From contig NZ_SZQF01000008.1 in assembly GCF_005869935.1 (NCBI RefSeq), positions 1 through 64,000 on the forward strand: a stretch of 64,000 bases of DNA, written 5' to 3'. Each line of letters opens with the position of its first letter. The first letter of the stretch is position 1. This document shows, one piece after another, positions 1 to 8,468 of the stretch. The notes below the pieces were generated by a model. It was not told where the DNA came from, did no database searches, and saw only the letters and a program-made list of their open reading frames with translations. Made by a program: the position numbers and the translations under genes. Origin of the DNA: Winogradskyella algicola (lineage in GTDB: Bacteria; Bacteroidota; Bacteroidia; Flavobacteriales; Flavobacteriaceae).

Positions 1-2
1 CC

Positions 3-2537
3 TATGTCATCGGGCAGGACGCGGTAGATGCCGGCGGCTTTAGCAACAGTGTTTTAGCTGATGGCGATAGTCCAGCGGACACGAATGTCGATGACACGAG
101 TGATGATGGTGATGACACGGATGGCAACACCGAAGACGATCCAACGGAAACAGTTATATCTCAAGATCCAATGTTGGCTATAGAAAAAACAAGTAGTTTA
201 GATTTAGGTACTGATGGTATAGCAACTGTAGGAGATATTATAACATATACATACACAGTTACTAACACAGGTAACGTTACAATTTTTGATGTAAGTGTTA
301 CAGAGGAGGCTGCAGACTTCACGGGAGCAGGAGTATTACCAACACCTACTTATGTGAGTGGTGGTAGTGATGAAGATGGTGAAGCAGATCTTGAGGATAT
401 GGTTGTAGGTTCTGGAACGATAGTTTACACAGCAACTTATGCATTAACTCAAGCTGATATTGATGCAGGTATAGTGACTAATCAAGCTGTTGCTACTGGA
501 ACAGGTCCTTTAGGTGATGGTGTTACTGATGATAGTGATGATCCAACGGATCCGACAAGTAATGATGATCCGACAGATACTGTAATTCCACAATTACCAA
601 CATTGTCTATAGAAAAAACGAGTAGTTTAGATTTAGGTGCTGATGGTATTGCAACAGTAGGAGATATTATAACATATACATACACAGTTACTAATACAGG
701 TAATGTTACAGTTTTTGATGTAAGTGTTGCAGAGGATGCTGTAGACTTCACAGGAACAGGATTATTACCAACACCAACTTATGTGAGTGGAGGTAGTGAT
801 GAAGATGGTGAAGCTGATCTTGAGGATATGATTGTAGGTTCAGGAACGATAGTTTACACAGCAACTTATGCATTAACTCAGGAGGATATTGATGCTGGTA
901 TCGTAACTAACCAAGCTGTTGCTAGTGGAACAGATCCATTAGGTGGTGGAGTTACTGATGATAGTGATGATCCAACCGATCCAACAAGTACGGACGATCC
1001 AACAGATACTAGTATTCCACAATCTCCAAGTATAAATATTGAGAAGACAAGTAGTTTAGATACTGGAGCAGATGGAGTTGCTGATGCAGGTGATATTATC
1101 ACTTATACATATGTAGTTACTAACACAGGTAATGTAACATTATTTGATGTTAGTGTTACAGAGGATGCTGCAGACTTCACAGGAACAGGAATTTTACCAA
1201 CACCAACTTATGTGAGTGGAGGTAGTGATGAAGATGGTGAAGCAGATCTAGAAGATATGATAGTAGGTTCAGGAACGATAGTTTACACAGCAACTTATGC
1301 ATTAACTCAAGCTGATATCGATGCAGGAATTGTTACTAATCAAGCTGTTACTAATGGAACAGATCCTTTAGGAGGTAGCGTATCTGATGATAGTGATGAT
1401 GGTGATGATACAGATGGTAATACAGAAGATGATGTAACAGATACTGAAATAACTCAAGTACCAATGATAAGTCTTATTAAGACAACATTACCTCTTGAAG
1501 ATACAAATGGTGATGGTATTGAAGGTAGTCTAGGAGATATAATTTCTTATGTATTTGTTGTTGAAAATACAGGTAATGTTACATTAACTAACATTGAAGT
1601 TGAAGATTTGTTACCAGGTATTAATCTAGTTGGTGGACCAATTGCACAGTTGCTTCCAGGTGAAGTTGATAGTACAACATTTACTGCAACTTATGAAATT
1701 ACACAAATTGATTTAGATATTGGTTTTGTAACAAACTCTGCTAATGTAACGGCTGAAGGACCAGGTGGTGATTTAGGCGATCCATCAGATGATGTAAGGG
1801 ATACAAGTGATGACCCTAACGATACCAATGATAATGATGATAACGGTGACGGTGAACCAGATGATCCAACAGTAACACCTGTTAATTCAATCTTTGATTT
1901 AGAAGTAACTAAAATTGTTGACGAAATAAGACCAGTTGTAGGCGATGAAGTAACATTTACCATTGAAGTTGCCAACATTGGTAACGTTACTGCAACTAAC
2001 GTGGTTATAAGTGAAGAAATACCAACAGGTTATGTATTTGTATCAGCAATAACTACAGCAGGAACATATTCAGAGTTTGATGGTGAATGGACAGTAGGGC
2101 AGTTAGATCCTGATCAAGTCGAAATTTTAGAAATAACGGTGGAAGTATTAGGCTTTGGTGACTATACTAATACCGCATTTGTTGATAGTGCTGATGGAGG
2201 TATAGATATAGATCCTGTAAATGATGAAGGAACAGCGTCTGTAGATCCGATATGTTTAACCATCTATAATGAATTCTCACCAAATGGGGATGGAATAAAT
2301 GAAACATTCGTAATAGACTGTATAGAACGTTTCCCGAATAATAAGTTAGAAGTCTACAACAGATGGGGTAACATCGTGTACTCTGAAAAAGGATATCTAA
2401 ATGATTGGGATGGAAGTTCTAACGGTAGAGCAGTAATTAATCAATCTGATAAGTTACCTGTAGGTACATACTATTATGTTCTTAATCTCGGTGACGGATC
2501 AGAACCAAGAGTAGGATGGTTATATATAAATAGATAA
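3..2537 (+). CDS. Giant repeat adhesin, 3' part (DUF11-like repeats, type B gliding/T9SS C-terminal domain)
   Basis: The reading frame is open from the window edge, so the true start lies upstream; an internal ATG at 171 is not the start. About 845 residues are visible. There are three nearly identical 143-residue DUF11-like beta-sandwich repeats (from about 174, 603 and 1032), a divergent fourth (from about 1467) and a more typical DUF11 repeat from about 1890 ([20 protein letters not shown]). Repeats are joined by Asp/Thr-rich linkers ([11 protein letters not shown]) that look calcium-binding. The last ~85 residues ([34 protein letters not shown]) form the CHU_C / gliding-motility-associated domain, a known type IX secretion signal (type B). 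The product is therefore inferred to be a secreted, cell-surface adhesin. PorP/SprF and OmpA-like genes follow directly. The first ~150 bases are much richer in G+C than the rest of the gene. Confidence 0.9.
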   Translation, partial: YVIGQDAVDAGGFSNSVLADGDSPADTNVDDTSDDGDDTDGNTEDDPTETVISQDPMLAIEKTSSLDLGTDGIATVGDIITYTYTVTNTGNVTIFDVSVTEEAADFTGAGVLPTPTYVSGGSDEDGEADLEDMVVGSGTIVYTATYALTQADIDAGIVTNQAVATGTGPLGDGVTDDSDDPTDPTSNDDPTDTVIPQLPTLSIEKTSSLDLGADGIATVGDIITYTYTVTNTGNVTVFDVSVAEDAVDFTGTGLLPTPTYVSGGSDEDGEADLEDMIVGSGTIVYTATYALTQEDIDAGIVTNQAVASGTDPLGGGVTDDSDDPTDPTSTDDPTDTSIPQSPSINIEKTSSLDTGADGVADAGDIITYTYVVTNTGNVTLFDVSVTEDAADFTGTGILPTPTYVSGGSDEDGEADLEDMIVGSGTIVYTATYALTQADIDAGIVTNQAVTNGTDPLGGSVSDDSDDGDDTDGNTEDDVTDTEITQVPMISLIKTTLPLEDTNGDGIEGSLGDIISYVFVVENTGNVTLTNIEVEDLLPGINLVGGPIAQLLPGEVDSTTFTATYEITQIDLDIGFVTNSANVTAEGPGGDLGDPSDDVRDTSDDPNDTNDNDDNGDGEPDDPTVTPVNSIFDLEVTKIVDEIRPVVGDEVTFTIEVANIGNVTATNVVISEEIPTGYVFVSAITTAGTYSEFDGEWTVGQLDPDQVEILEITVEVLGFGDYTNTAFVDSADGGIDIDPVNDEGTASVDPICLTIYNEFSPNGDGINETFVIDCIERFPNNKLEVYNRWGNIVYSEKGYLNDWDGSSNGRAVINQSDKLPVGTYYYVLNLGDGSEPRVGWLYINR
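174..1466 (+). repeat. Three tandem coding repeats of 429, 429 and about 435 bp
   Basis: Units begin at 174, 603 and 1032 with the codons for L/[10 protein letters not shown]. Long stretches, such as those encoding [18 protein letters not shown] and [15 protein letters not shown], are almost identical at the DNA level. This indicates recent duplication or gene conversion. A fourth unit from 1467 keeps the fold but has diverged. Confidence 0.9.
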
Positions 2538-2566
2538 GTAAACAACTTTAGAAAAAAGACAGAAAG

Positions 2567-3496
2567 ATGATACGTATATTATCAAAAGCAAGTTTAATTT
2601 TAATGGTGTTTACTACACTATTAGCAACTGATTTAAATGCGCAGCAAGATCCTCAATACACCCATTATATGTATAATACATTGAGTGTGAACCCAGCTTA
2701 TGCTGGTCAGAGAGAAACGTTAAGTGTTGTAGGTTTACATAGATCTCAATGGGTTGGTATTGATGGAGCTCCACAGACACAATCTTTAGGTATTCATTCA
2801 CCACTACGAAATGAGCGTATAGGTTTGGGACTAAATATTGTAAGCGATGCTCTAGGTCCAGTAAGAGAAACTTACTTAGATGCTAATTTTTCTTACACTA
2901 TTCCATTAAATGCTAATGATCTAAAATTATCGTTTGGAGTGAAAGGAGGTTTCCATAACTTACAATCAGATTGGTCTTTAGGTGTCATTAGAGAAGTTGG
3001 TGACCCTACATTTGCAGATAATTTAAGCACATGGTCTCCAACTATTGGAGCAGGTTTATACATGCATACTAGAAAGTGGTATTTAGGATTAGCAGTTCCA
3101 AATTTTTTAGAAACAGAGCATTATGATGATGTTCAGGTTTCTTTAGCTAATGAGCGAATGCATTTTTATGCAATTGGTGGATATGTGTTTAATCTGAGTG
3201 AAACTCTAGAGTTAAAGCCAGCATTTTTAGTTAAAGGGGTTTCAGGTGCACCATTAATCGCAGATGTTTCAGCAAACTTTTGGTACAAGAAAAACCTTAC
3301 TGCTGGTTTAGCATGGAGATGGGATGATTCAGTTAGTGCTCTTGTAGGTTTTCAGGCCACACCAGGAATGTTTATTGGTTATGGATATGATTTAACCACA
3401 ACTGGATTAAATAATTATAATGGTGGAACTCACGAGATAACTTTAAGATTTGAAGTGAAGCGATTAGGTCGAATTTTATCACCACGTTTCTTCTAA
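2567..3496 (+). CDS. PorP/SprF family type IX secretion outer-membrane protein
   Basis: The 309-residue protein has a signal peptide (MIRILSKASLILMVF...LNAQ) followed at once by QDPQYTHYMYNTLSVNPAYAG, the hallmark start of the PorP/SprF family. The remainder is alternating beta-strand sequence ending in an aromatic residue (SPRFF), as expected for an outer-membrane barrel of the usual ~300-residue length. In Flavobacterium, SprF-type proteins are needed for secretion or attachment of the particular adhesin encoded next to them. Here the gene starts 29 bp after the adhesin stop, so it is very likely that adhesin's dedicated partner. The OmpA-like gene follows 10 bp later, making a three-gene operon. 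Confidence 0.92.
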   Translation: MIRILSKASLILMVFTTLLATDLNAQQDPQYTHYMYNTLSVNPAYAGQRETLSVVGLHRSQWVGIDGAPQTQSLGIHSPLRNERIGLGLNIVSDALGPVRETYLDANFSYTIPLNANDLKLSFGVKGGFHNLQSDWSLGVIREVGDPTFADNLSTWSPTIGAGLYMHTRKWYLGLAVPNFLETEHYDDVQVSLANERMHFYAIGGYVFNLSETLELKPAFLVKGVSGAPLIADVSANFWYKKNLTAGLAWRWDDSVSALVGFQATPGMFIGYGYDLTTTGLNNYNGGTHEITLRFEVKRLGRILSPRFF

Positions 3497-3506
3497 AAAC
3501 AAGACT

Positions 3507-5486
3507 ATGAGAACAATTTCAAGATATACAAGTTTAGTTTGCGCAGGTATGTTTGCCTTAGCTGCCTATGCGCAAAACGGTAAAATAAAAAGTGTAGAAG
3601 ATGACTACAGAGATTTTGCTTATGTAAAAACAAGTGAAGTCCTGCTTGAAGTAGCCAATAAAGGCTATAAGTCTGCAGAGCTTTTTCAGAAGTTGGCAAA
3701 TTCCTATTATTTTAGAAATGATATGGAAAATGCGGCTAAATGGTATGGTGAGTTATTTACTATGAACGAAGTAATTGATCCCGAATATTATTTTAGGTAT
3801 GCCTTAGCACTCAAAGGGATTGAAAATTATGAAGAGTCTGACAAGTGGATGAAGAAATTCAATGAGCTTAAGCCAGACGATATGAGAGGTAGAGCATTTC
3901 TTTCTAGAGTAGATTACAGAACTAATATTCAAGAACAGAGTCGTGATGATATTGAGATTCAGAATTTAGAAATCAATACAGAACTTTCAGATTTTGGTAC
4001 TACAGAATACGAAAATGGAATTGTGTTTGCTTCAGCCAGAGGAGGAGGTCGTAAATATCGTTGGAATGAAGAACCATATTTAGATTTATATACGGCAGAG
4101 AAAACTGAAAATGGCTTTGGAGAAGCTAAAGCAATCGAAGGTAAAGTGAATACTAAGTACCACGAGTCTAGTGCAGTATTTTCACCAAATGGAAAATACA
4201 TGTTCTTTACAAGAAATAACTTCTATAGATTAAAGTATAAAGAAGATGGGACAGGAGTTAACAGACTGCAATTGTATAGAGCTACTTTGAGTGAAGATGG
4301 TACTTGGGACGAAATTCATAAAGTACATTTTAACAGTGAAGATTACAGTGTTGCTCATCCAACATTAAATGTAACAGGAACACGTTTATATTTTGCTTCA
4401 GATATGGCAGGTACATTTGGACAGTCTGATATTTTTGTAGTAGACGTTAATGATGATGGTACGCTCGGTAAACCAGAAAACTTAGGGCCATCAATAAATA
4501 CTGAAGGACAAGAATCATTTCCATTTATGGATACAAGCGGTAATCTGTTCTTTTCGTCTACTGGTTTTCCAGGTTTAGGTGGCTTAGATGTTTTTAAATC
4601 TGAAGAATTAGACCAAAAAGTTGAAGGTGGTTCTAATAGGAATTTTCCTATTCAAAATGTAGGCGAACCAGTGAATAGTTCTGCAGACGATTTTGGTTAT
4701 TACGAGAATTTAGTAACAAAACGTGTTTATTTCAGTTCTAACAGAGAAGGTGGTAAAGGTAGTGATGATATCTACACCTTTGAAGTACCAGAATGCGAGC
4801 AATTAGTTTTTGGAACAGTTCAGGACAAAAAAACAGACGAGCTTATACCTAATGCTACAGTTATTTTATTTGATAGTGAAGGAAAAGAAATAGAGCGTAA
4901 AACTGTAGGCGAAGACGCAGCTTTTGAGTTTGAGTTAGATTGTGAAATGGAATATCTTATCAGAGGTGAAAAAGAGACTTATATTTCTGACGAGAAGCGT
5001 TTCACCACACCTAAGAAAAAGCAAGAATTGCAGTTGCAATTGCTTTTAGAAAAGGATGTACAAGAAATCAACCCTTGTGATGATTTAGCTAAGATTTTAG
5101 ACATTCCTATCATTTATTTTGACTTCGATAAATCAAACATCAGATACGATGCAGAAATAGAATTACAGAAAGTATTAGCTGTACTGAATAAATATCCAAC
5201 AATGAATATAGATATTCGTTCGCATACAGACTGTAGAGGACTAGCAGACTATAATGAGAGACTATCTGATAGAAGAGCAAAATCTACACGTCAGTATTTA
5301 ATAGATAACGGTATTGCGGCAGAGCGCTTAACAGCTAAAGGTTATGGAGAATCTCAATTAGTTAATGACTGTGGTTGTGAGCCAACCAACGCGTCTAGTT
5401 GTTCAGAAGAAGAACATCAACTTAATAGACGAAGTGAGTTTATTATTACAAGTATTAATGGTAAATCTTGTGACGATAAAGAATAA
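3507..5486 (+). CDS. OmpA family protein with TPR and PD40 propeller repeats
   Basis: 659 residues. A signal peptide (1-22, ending AYAQ) is followed by a TPR-like helical region (about 35-120), then PD40/WD40-like beta-propeller blades (about 145-420; for example VFSPNGKYMFFTRN and LYFASDMAGTFGQSDIF), a carboxypeptidase-regulatory-like beta domain (about 430-510, starting FGTVQDKKTDELIPNATV) and a C-terminal OmpA peptidoglycan-binding domain (about 540-650; YFDFDKSNIRYDA, HTDCRGLADYNERLSDRRA). The protein should sit in the periplasm or outer membrane and anchor the neighbouring PorP-like barrel to peptidoglycan. The same architecture is common beside PorP genes in Bacteroidota. It is the last gene before a strong terminator at 5508. 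Confidence 0.9.
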   Translation: MRTISRYTSLVCAGMFALAAYAQNGKIKSVEDDYRDFAYVKTSEVLLEVANKGYKSAELFQKLANSYYFRNDMENAAKWYGELFTMNEVIDPEYYFRYALALKGIENYEESDKWMKKFNELKPDDMRGRAFLSRVDYRTNIQEQSRDDIEIQNLEINTELSDFGTTEYENGIVFASARGGGRKYRWNEEPYLDLYTAEKTENGFGEAKAIEGKVNTKYHESSAVFSPNGKYMFFTRNNFYRLKYKEDGTGVNRLQLYRATLSEDGTWDEIHKVHFNSEDYSVAHPTLNVTGTRLYFASDMAGTFGQSDIFVVDVNDDGTLGKPENLGPSINTEGQESFPFMDTSGNLFFSSTGFPGLGGLDVFKSEELDQKVEGGSNRNFPIQNVGEPVNSSADDFGYYENLVTKRVYFSSNREGGKGSDDIYTFEVPECEQLVFGTVQDKKTDELIPNATVILFDSEGKEIERKTVGEDAAFEFELDCEMEYLIRGEKETYISDEKRFTTPKKKQELQLQLLLEKDVQEINPCDDLAKILDIPIIYFDFDKSNIRYDAEIELQKVLAVLNKYPTMNIDIRSHTDCRGLADYNERLSDRRAKSTRQYLIDNGIAAERLTAKGYGESQLVNDCGCEPTNASSCSEEEHQLNRRSEFIITSINGKSCDDKE

Positions 5487-5507
5487 GACTTCAAGTATAT
5501 AGAAATA

Positions 5508-5544
5508 AAAAATAGCCGTTTAAGTAATTAAACGGCTATTTTTT
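5508..5544 (+). terminator. Rho-independent terminator of the adhesin-porP-ompA operon
   Basis: A perfect 13-bp stem (AATAGCCGTTTAA at 5511-5523 pairs with 5528-5540) with a 4-base loop is flanked by A and T runs. It lies 22 bp after the OmpA-like stop and could work in both directions. Confidence 0.9.
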
Positions 5545-5579
5545 ATGAAATCCTTTACCTTTTTTAGACCTTTAGGAGT

Positions 5580-5587
5580 TAATTTTG
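5580..5587 (+). promoter_or_regulatory. Candidate -7 element of the idi promoter (TAATTTTG)
   Basis: TAATTTTG fits the Bacteroidota -7 consensus TAnnTTTG. It lies only 4 bp before the idi ATG, which implies a leaderless or very short-leader mRNA. I see no convincing -33 TTG at the usual spacing. Confidence 0.45.
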
Positions 5588-5591
5588 CTTT

Positions 5592-6119
5592 ATGGTAGAA
5601 GAACAAGTCATCCTTGTAGATGAAAACGATAATCAAATTGGCTTAATGCCAAAGATGGAAGCACATGAAAAGGCATTACTTCATAGAGCTTTCTCAGTCT
5701 TTATTTTTAATGATAATAATGAATTGATGCTTCAGCAGCGTGCTCGGCATAAGTATCATTCACCTGGTTTATGGACCAATACGTGTTGTAGTCATCAAAG
5801 AGATGGAGAAACTAATTTAAAAGCGGGTAAAAGACGATTGCAAGAGGAAATGGGATTTGTAACTGAATTAAAAGAGACAACCTCATTTATTTATAAAGCA
5901 CCTTTTGATAATGGGTTAACTGAGCACGAGTACGATCATATTATGATTGGATATTATAATGGTGAGCCCAATATAAATGAAGATGAAGTAGCAGATTGGA
6001 AATGGATGCCATTAGAAGATGTAAAAGAAGATATGGCTCTACATCCAGAACATTATACAGCTTGGTTTAAAATCATTTTCGATAAGTTTTATGAATTTAT
6101 AAACGTAAAAAAATTATGA
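5592..6119 (+). CDS. idi: Isopentenyl-diphosphate delta-isomerase, type 1
   Basis: 175 residues, normal for the type I Nudix-fold enzyme that interconverts isopentenyl and dimethylallyl diphosphate for isoprenoid synthesis in the cytoplasm. Visible signatures are VDENDNQIG at the N-terminus, LWTNTCCSHQR with the catalytic Cys, a Nudix-like helix GKRRLQEEMGF, and EHEYDHIMIG containing the second catalytic acid. The stop overlaps the next gene's start by 4 bp (ATGA), so idi is translationally coupled to the QueD-like gene although the two pathways are not obviously linked. A terminator precedes it, so it opens a new transcription unit. Confidence 0.93.
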   Translation: MVEEQVILVDENDNQIGLMPKMEAHEKALLHRAFSVFIFNDNNELMLQQRARHKYHSPGLWTNTCCSHQRDGETNLKAGKRRLQEEMGFVTELKETTSFIYKAPFDNGLTEHEYDHIMIGYYNGEPNINEDEVADWKWMPLEDVKEDMALHPEHYTAWFKIIFDKFYEFINVKKL

Positions 6120-6526
6120 AAGTAACAGTACACAGAAAGGCACATTTTAATGCAGCACATAGACTTTACAGAAAAGACTGGAGCTTTGAAAAAAACGATG
6201 AAGTTTTCGGACTGTGCAATAATCCTAACTTTCATGGTCATAATTACGAACTTATTGCTAGTGTAACAGGGGAAATAGATCCTGAAACAGGTTACGTTAT
6301 AGATGTAAAGATTTTAAAGGACATTATTAAATCTGAAGTAGAGGATGCTTTTGACCATAAGAATCTTAATATTGAAGTTCCAGAGTTTCAAGATTTAAAT
6401 CCTACTGCGGAAAATATAGCTGTGGTTATCTATAACAAAGTAAAAGCCAAATTAGATCCTAAATTTCACTTGGAAATTACTTTGTACGAAACTCCACGTA
6501 ATTTTGTGACATACTCTGGAGAATAA
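6116..6526 (+). CDS. queD: 6-carboxytetrahydropterin synthase / 6-pyruvoyl-tetrahydropterin synthase family (QueD-like)
   Basis: 136 residues with the zinc ligands of the family: HFNAAH near the N-terminus and HGH in CNNPNFHGHNYE, where the Cys is the usual catalytic residue. DHKNLN follows in the middle. QueD converts dihydroneopterin triphosphate to 6-carboxytetrahydropterin in queuosine/7-deazaguanine synthesis; PTPS makes a biopterin precursor from the same substrate. A single-domain bacterial protein of this length is most often QueD, but no other queuosine gene lies nearby to confirm it. It overlaps idi by 4 bp and is 3 bp upstream of the isomerase gene. Confidence 0.85.
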   Translation: MKVTVHRKAHFNAAHRLYRKDWSFEKNDEVFGLCNNPNFHGHNYELIASVTGEIDPETGYVIDVKILKDIIKSEVEDAFDHKNLNIEVPEFQDLNPTAENIAVVIYNKVKAKLDPKFHLEITLYETPRNFVTYSGE

Positions 6527-6529
6527 TTA

Positions 6530-7501
6530 ATGAAGAATAACCTTTATCCTTTAAGATTTAAGCCCATATTAAAAGATAAAATTTGGGGCGGTACCAAACT
6601 TGCAGCACAGTTTAATAAACCATCTAATTCTAATCAATTAGGAGAAAGTTGGGAAATTAGCACAGTAGCAGGTTATGTTTCAAAAGTTATTAATGGAAAG
6701 CTTAGTTCTCAAAACCTACAAGATTTATTAGAATTATATAAAGGAGAATTAATAGGTGAGAAGAACTATGAAAGATTTGGTAATGATTTTCCATTATTAA
6801 TTAAGTTTATAGATGCCAAACAAGATTTAAGTATTCAATTACATCCAGATGATAAATTGGCAAAAACCAGACACAATTCTTTCGGTAAAACCGAAATGTG
6901 GTATGTTATGCAGGCCGATGATGATGCTAATTTAATAGTTGGGTTTAATCAAAAAATGGATAGGGAAACTTATCTCAAGCACCTTAAAGAAAAGACTCTC
7001 ACAAATATTCTAAATTTTGATAAAGTAAAAGCAGGCGATACATATTTTATTGAAGCAGGTCGTGTGCATGCTATTGGTGCAGGTGTTTTATTGGCAGAAA
7101 TACAGCAGACAAGTGATGTTACCTACCGTGTTTATGATTGGGATAGAGTTGACGAACACGGTAACAAACGCGAATTGCATAATGACATAGCTATAGATGC
7201 TTTTAAATTTGATTTAAAAGATGATTTCAGAGTTAATTACAGTAAAGAAAAGAATTTACCAAATAACATGATAAGTTGTCCTTTTTTTACAACTAATTAT
7301 TTGGAATTAGATAGTGAATTGGTTGTCAAAAACACACATGATTCATTTCTAATATATATGTGTGTAGATGGAGAAGTGGAAGTTATAGCAGATAATACAA
7401 GAGAGGTAATTTCAAAAGGTGAAACTATCCTCATTCCTGCGGTAGTTAAAGATTTCAAGTTGTCTACCAAGAGTGCAAAACTACTCGAAGTTTACGTTTA
7501 A
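6530..7501 (+). CDS. manA: Class I mannose-6-phosphate isomerase
   Basis: 323 residues, the short Bacteroidota/Firmicutes form of the zinc-dependent type I phosphomannose isomerase (interconverts mannose-6-P and fructose-6-P, feeding GDP-sugar and glycan synthesis). Visible signatures are the opening PLRFKPILKDKIWGG, GESWEIS, the zinc-site segment SIQLHPDD, KTEMWYVM, and EAGRVHAIGAG with a further zinc ligand, followed by a C-terminal cupin-like half. The gene begins 3 bp after the QueD-like stop and looks like the last member of the idi operon. Confidence 0.9.
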   Translation: MKNNLYPLRFKPILKDKIWGGTKLAAQFNKPSNSNQLGESWEISTVAGYVSKVINGKLSSQNLQDLLELYKGELIGEKNYERFGNDFPLLIKFIDAKQDLSIQLHPDDKLAKTRHNSFGKTEMWYVMQADDDANLIVGFNQKMDRETYLKHLKEKTLTNILNFDKVKAGDTYFIEAGRVHAIGAGVLLAEIQQTSDVTYRVYDWDRVDEHGNKRELHNDIAIDAFKFDLKDDFRVNYSKEKNLPNNMISCPFFTTNYLELDSELVVKNTHDSFLIYMCVDGEVEVIADNTREVISKGETILIPAVVKDFKLSTKSAKLLEVYV

Positions 7502-7560
7502 ATATTAATAAAGTATATCAAGTATTCCGTACATTTGTATCCAAATTAACATAGATTATT

Positions 7561-7830
7561 ATGGCAAATAAAAGAGATTTAAAAAAAGATATTAATTACG
7601 TTTTTGGAGATATCATTGAGGCGGTTTATTATTGGGAATTAGAAAACACCGAGAAACCAACTAAGGAGAGTAATGCTATTATTGACGAGGCCATTGCGTC
7701 TTTTGATGAATTAATTGCTCGCGTAAACGATAGAAGTGTAGACGATGCAAAATCACATTTTAAAGCAATTAATAATGACCTTGAATCTAAAGGCAGAGCA
7801 TTAATCGAAAGAATAAACAAATTAAAATAA
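7561..7830 (+). CDS. Small conserved-looking helical protein, function unknown
   Basis: 89 residues, highly charged and predicted almost entirely alpha-helical (for example AIIDEAIASFDELIARVND and SHFKAINNDLESKGRALIERIN). There is no signal peptide or membrane segment, so it should be cytoplasmic. I recognise no characterised domain. TACATTTG at 7530-7537 fits the -7 promoter consensus about 24 bp before the ATG, so it probably has its own promoter. The tRNA-Thr promoter begins 7 bp after its stop. Confidence 0.75.
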   Translation: MANKRDLKKDINYVFGDIIEAVYYWELENTEKPTKESNAIIDEAIASFDELIARVNDRSVDDAKSHFKAINNDLESKGRALIERINKLK

Positions 7831-7836
7831 AAGCAC

Positions 7837-7866
7837 TTGCAAAATTGAATTTAAGGTTTAATTTTG
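7837..7866 (+). promoter_or_regulatory. Promoter of tRNA-Thr (TTG-N19-TAATTTTG)
   Basis: TTG at 7837-7839 and TAATTTTG at 7859-7866 are separated by exactly 19 bases, an excellent match to the primary Bacteroidota sigma factor consensus. The tRNA starts 12 bp downstream. Confidence 0.85.
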
Positions 7867-7878
7867 CATCCGCTTTTC

Positions 7879-7952
7879 GCCGATATAGCTCAGCTGGCTA
7901 GAGCAGCTGATTTGTAATCAGCAGGTCGTGGGTTCGAGTCCCTCTATCGGCT
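7879..7952 (+). tRNA. tRNA-Thr (anticodon TGT)
   Basis: A complete 74-base cloverleaf. The acceptor stem GCCGATA pairs with TATCGGC and the discriminator is T. The D arm contains AGCTCAGCTGGCTAGAGC, the anticodon loop TTTGTAA has TGT at its centre (reads ACA, Thr), and the T arm contains GGTTCGAGTCC. No CCA is encoded. Its 3' end is repeated downstream (see the 7936-8445 array). Confidence 0.97.
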
Positions 7953-7961
7953 CTAAAATTG

Positions 7962-7997
7962 AAACTCTAATTACGATTTTCATGGTTAGGGTTTTTT
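7962..7997 (+). terminator. Terminator of tRNA-Thr (first of the repeated copies)
   Basis: A 13-bp stem with G-T wobbles (AAACTCTAATTAC against the strand ending TTAGGGTTT) is followed by a T run, starting 10 bp after the tRNA. Related hairpins recur in each downstream unit. Confidence 0.8.
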
Positions 7998-8405
7998 ACT
8001 TTCTAAAATTAAAAAGGACGAGAAGTTTATCCTGAGCGTAGTCGAAGGGAGTCCCTCTATCGGCTCTAAAATTGAAACTCTAATTACGATTTTCGTGGTT
8101 AGGGTTTTTTATTTTCTAAAATTAAAAAGGACGAGAAGTTTATCCTGAGCGTAGTCGAAGGGAGTCCCTCTATCGGCTCTAAATTGAAACTCTAATTACA
8201 ATTTACGTAGTTAGGGTTTTTTGTTTTCTAAAATTAAAAAGGACGAGAAGTTTATCCTGAGCGTAGTCGAAGGGAGTCCCTCTAACGACTCTAAAATTGA
8301 AACTCTAATTACGATATTCGTAGTTTGGTTTTTTGTTTTCTAAAACTCAAAAGGACGAGAAGTTTATCCTTAGCGTAGTCAAAGGGTGTCCTCTATCGAC
8401 TTTTA

Positions 8406-8445
8406 AATAAAAAAGCTCTAATTACAATCTGTAGTTAGAGCTTTG
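8406..8445 (-). terminator. Terminator of the DUF4369 lipoprotein gene
   Basis: The stem AAGCTCTAATTACA / TGTAGTTAGAGCTT is followed on the minus strand by a long T run. It is also the degenerate last hairpin of the tRNA-Thr array, so a tRNA terminator copy appears to serve the convergent protein gene. Confidence 0.75.
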
Positions 8446-8468
8446 TTTTTCAATAAACTAGTGTTCAT

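Larger units (their letters stand above)
7936..8445 (+). repeat. Tandem array of about 4.5 units of 112-113 bp, each made of the tRNA-Thr 3' tail, a terminator and a palindromic tail
   Basis: This explains the whole 516-bp gap between tRNA-Thr and the next gene. Units start at 7936 (inside the tRNA), 8049, 8162, 8274 and about 8386. Each contains GAGTCCCTCTATCGGCTCT (the tRNA 3' end), a hairpin of the form AAACTCTAATTAC...TTAGGGTTTTTT, and a tail reading TTTATCCTGAGCGTAGTCGA. The copies diverge progressively away from the tRNA, and the last one ends within its hairpin. No open reading frame of note lies here. Confidence 0.92.

Noticed and set aside
482-1978. Several antisense open frames opposite the adhesin repeats
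   Set aside because: They recur at the same place in each repeat and come from the biased repeat codons; their proteins are low-complexity and have no start context.
7936-8445. Interpretation of the tRNA-Thr repeats as att sites of an integrated element
   Set aside because: No integrase, transposase or cargo lies between the repeats, and the spacing is constant at 112-113 bp, so tandem duplication explains them better.
7936-8445. Interpretation of the same repeats as a CRISPR array
   Set aside because: The units are near-identical throughout with no variable spacers, contain tRNA sequence, and there are no cas genes in the window.
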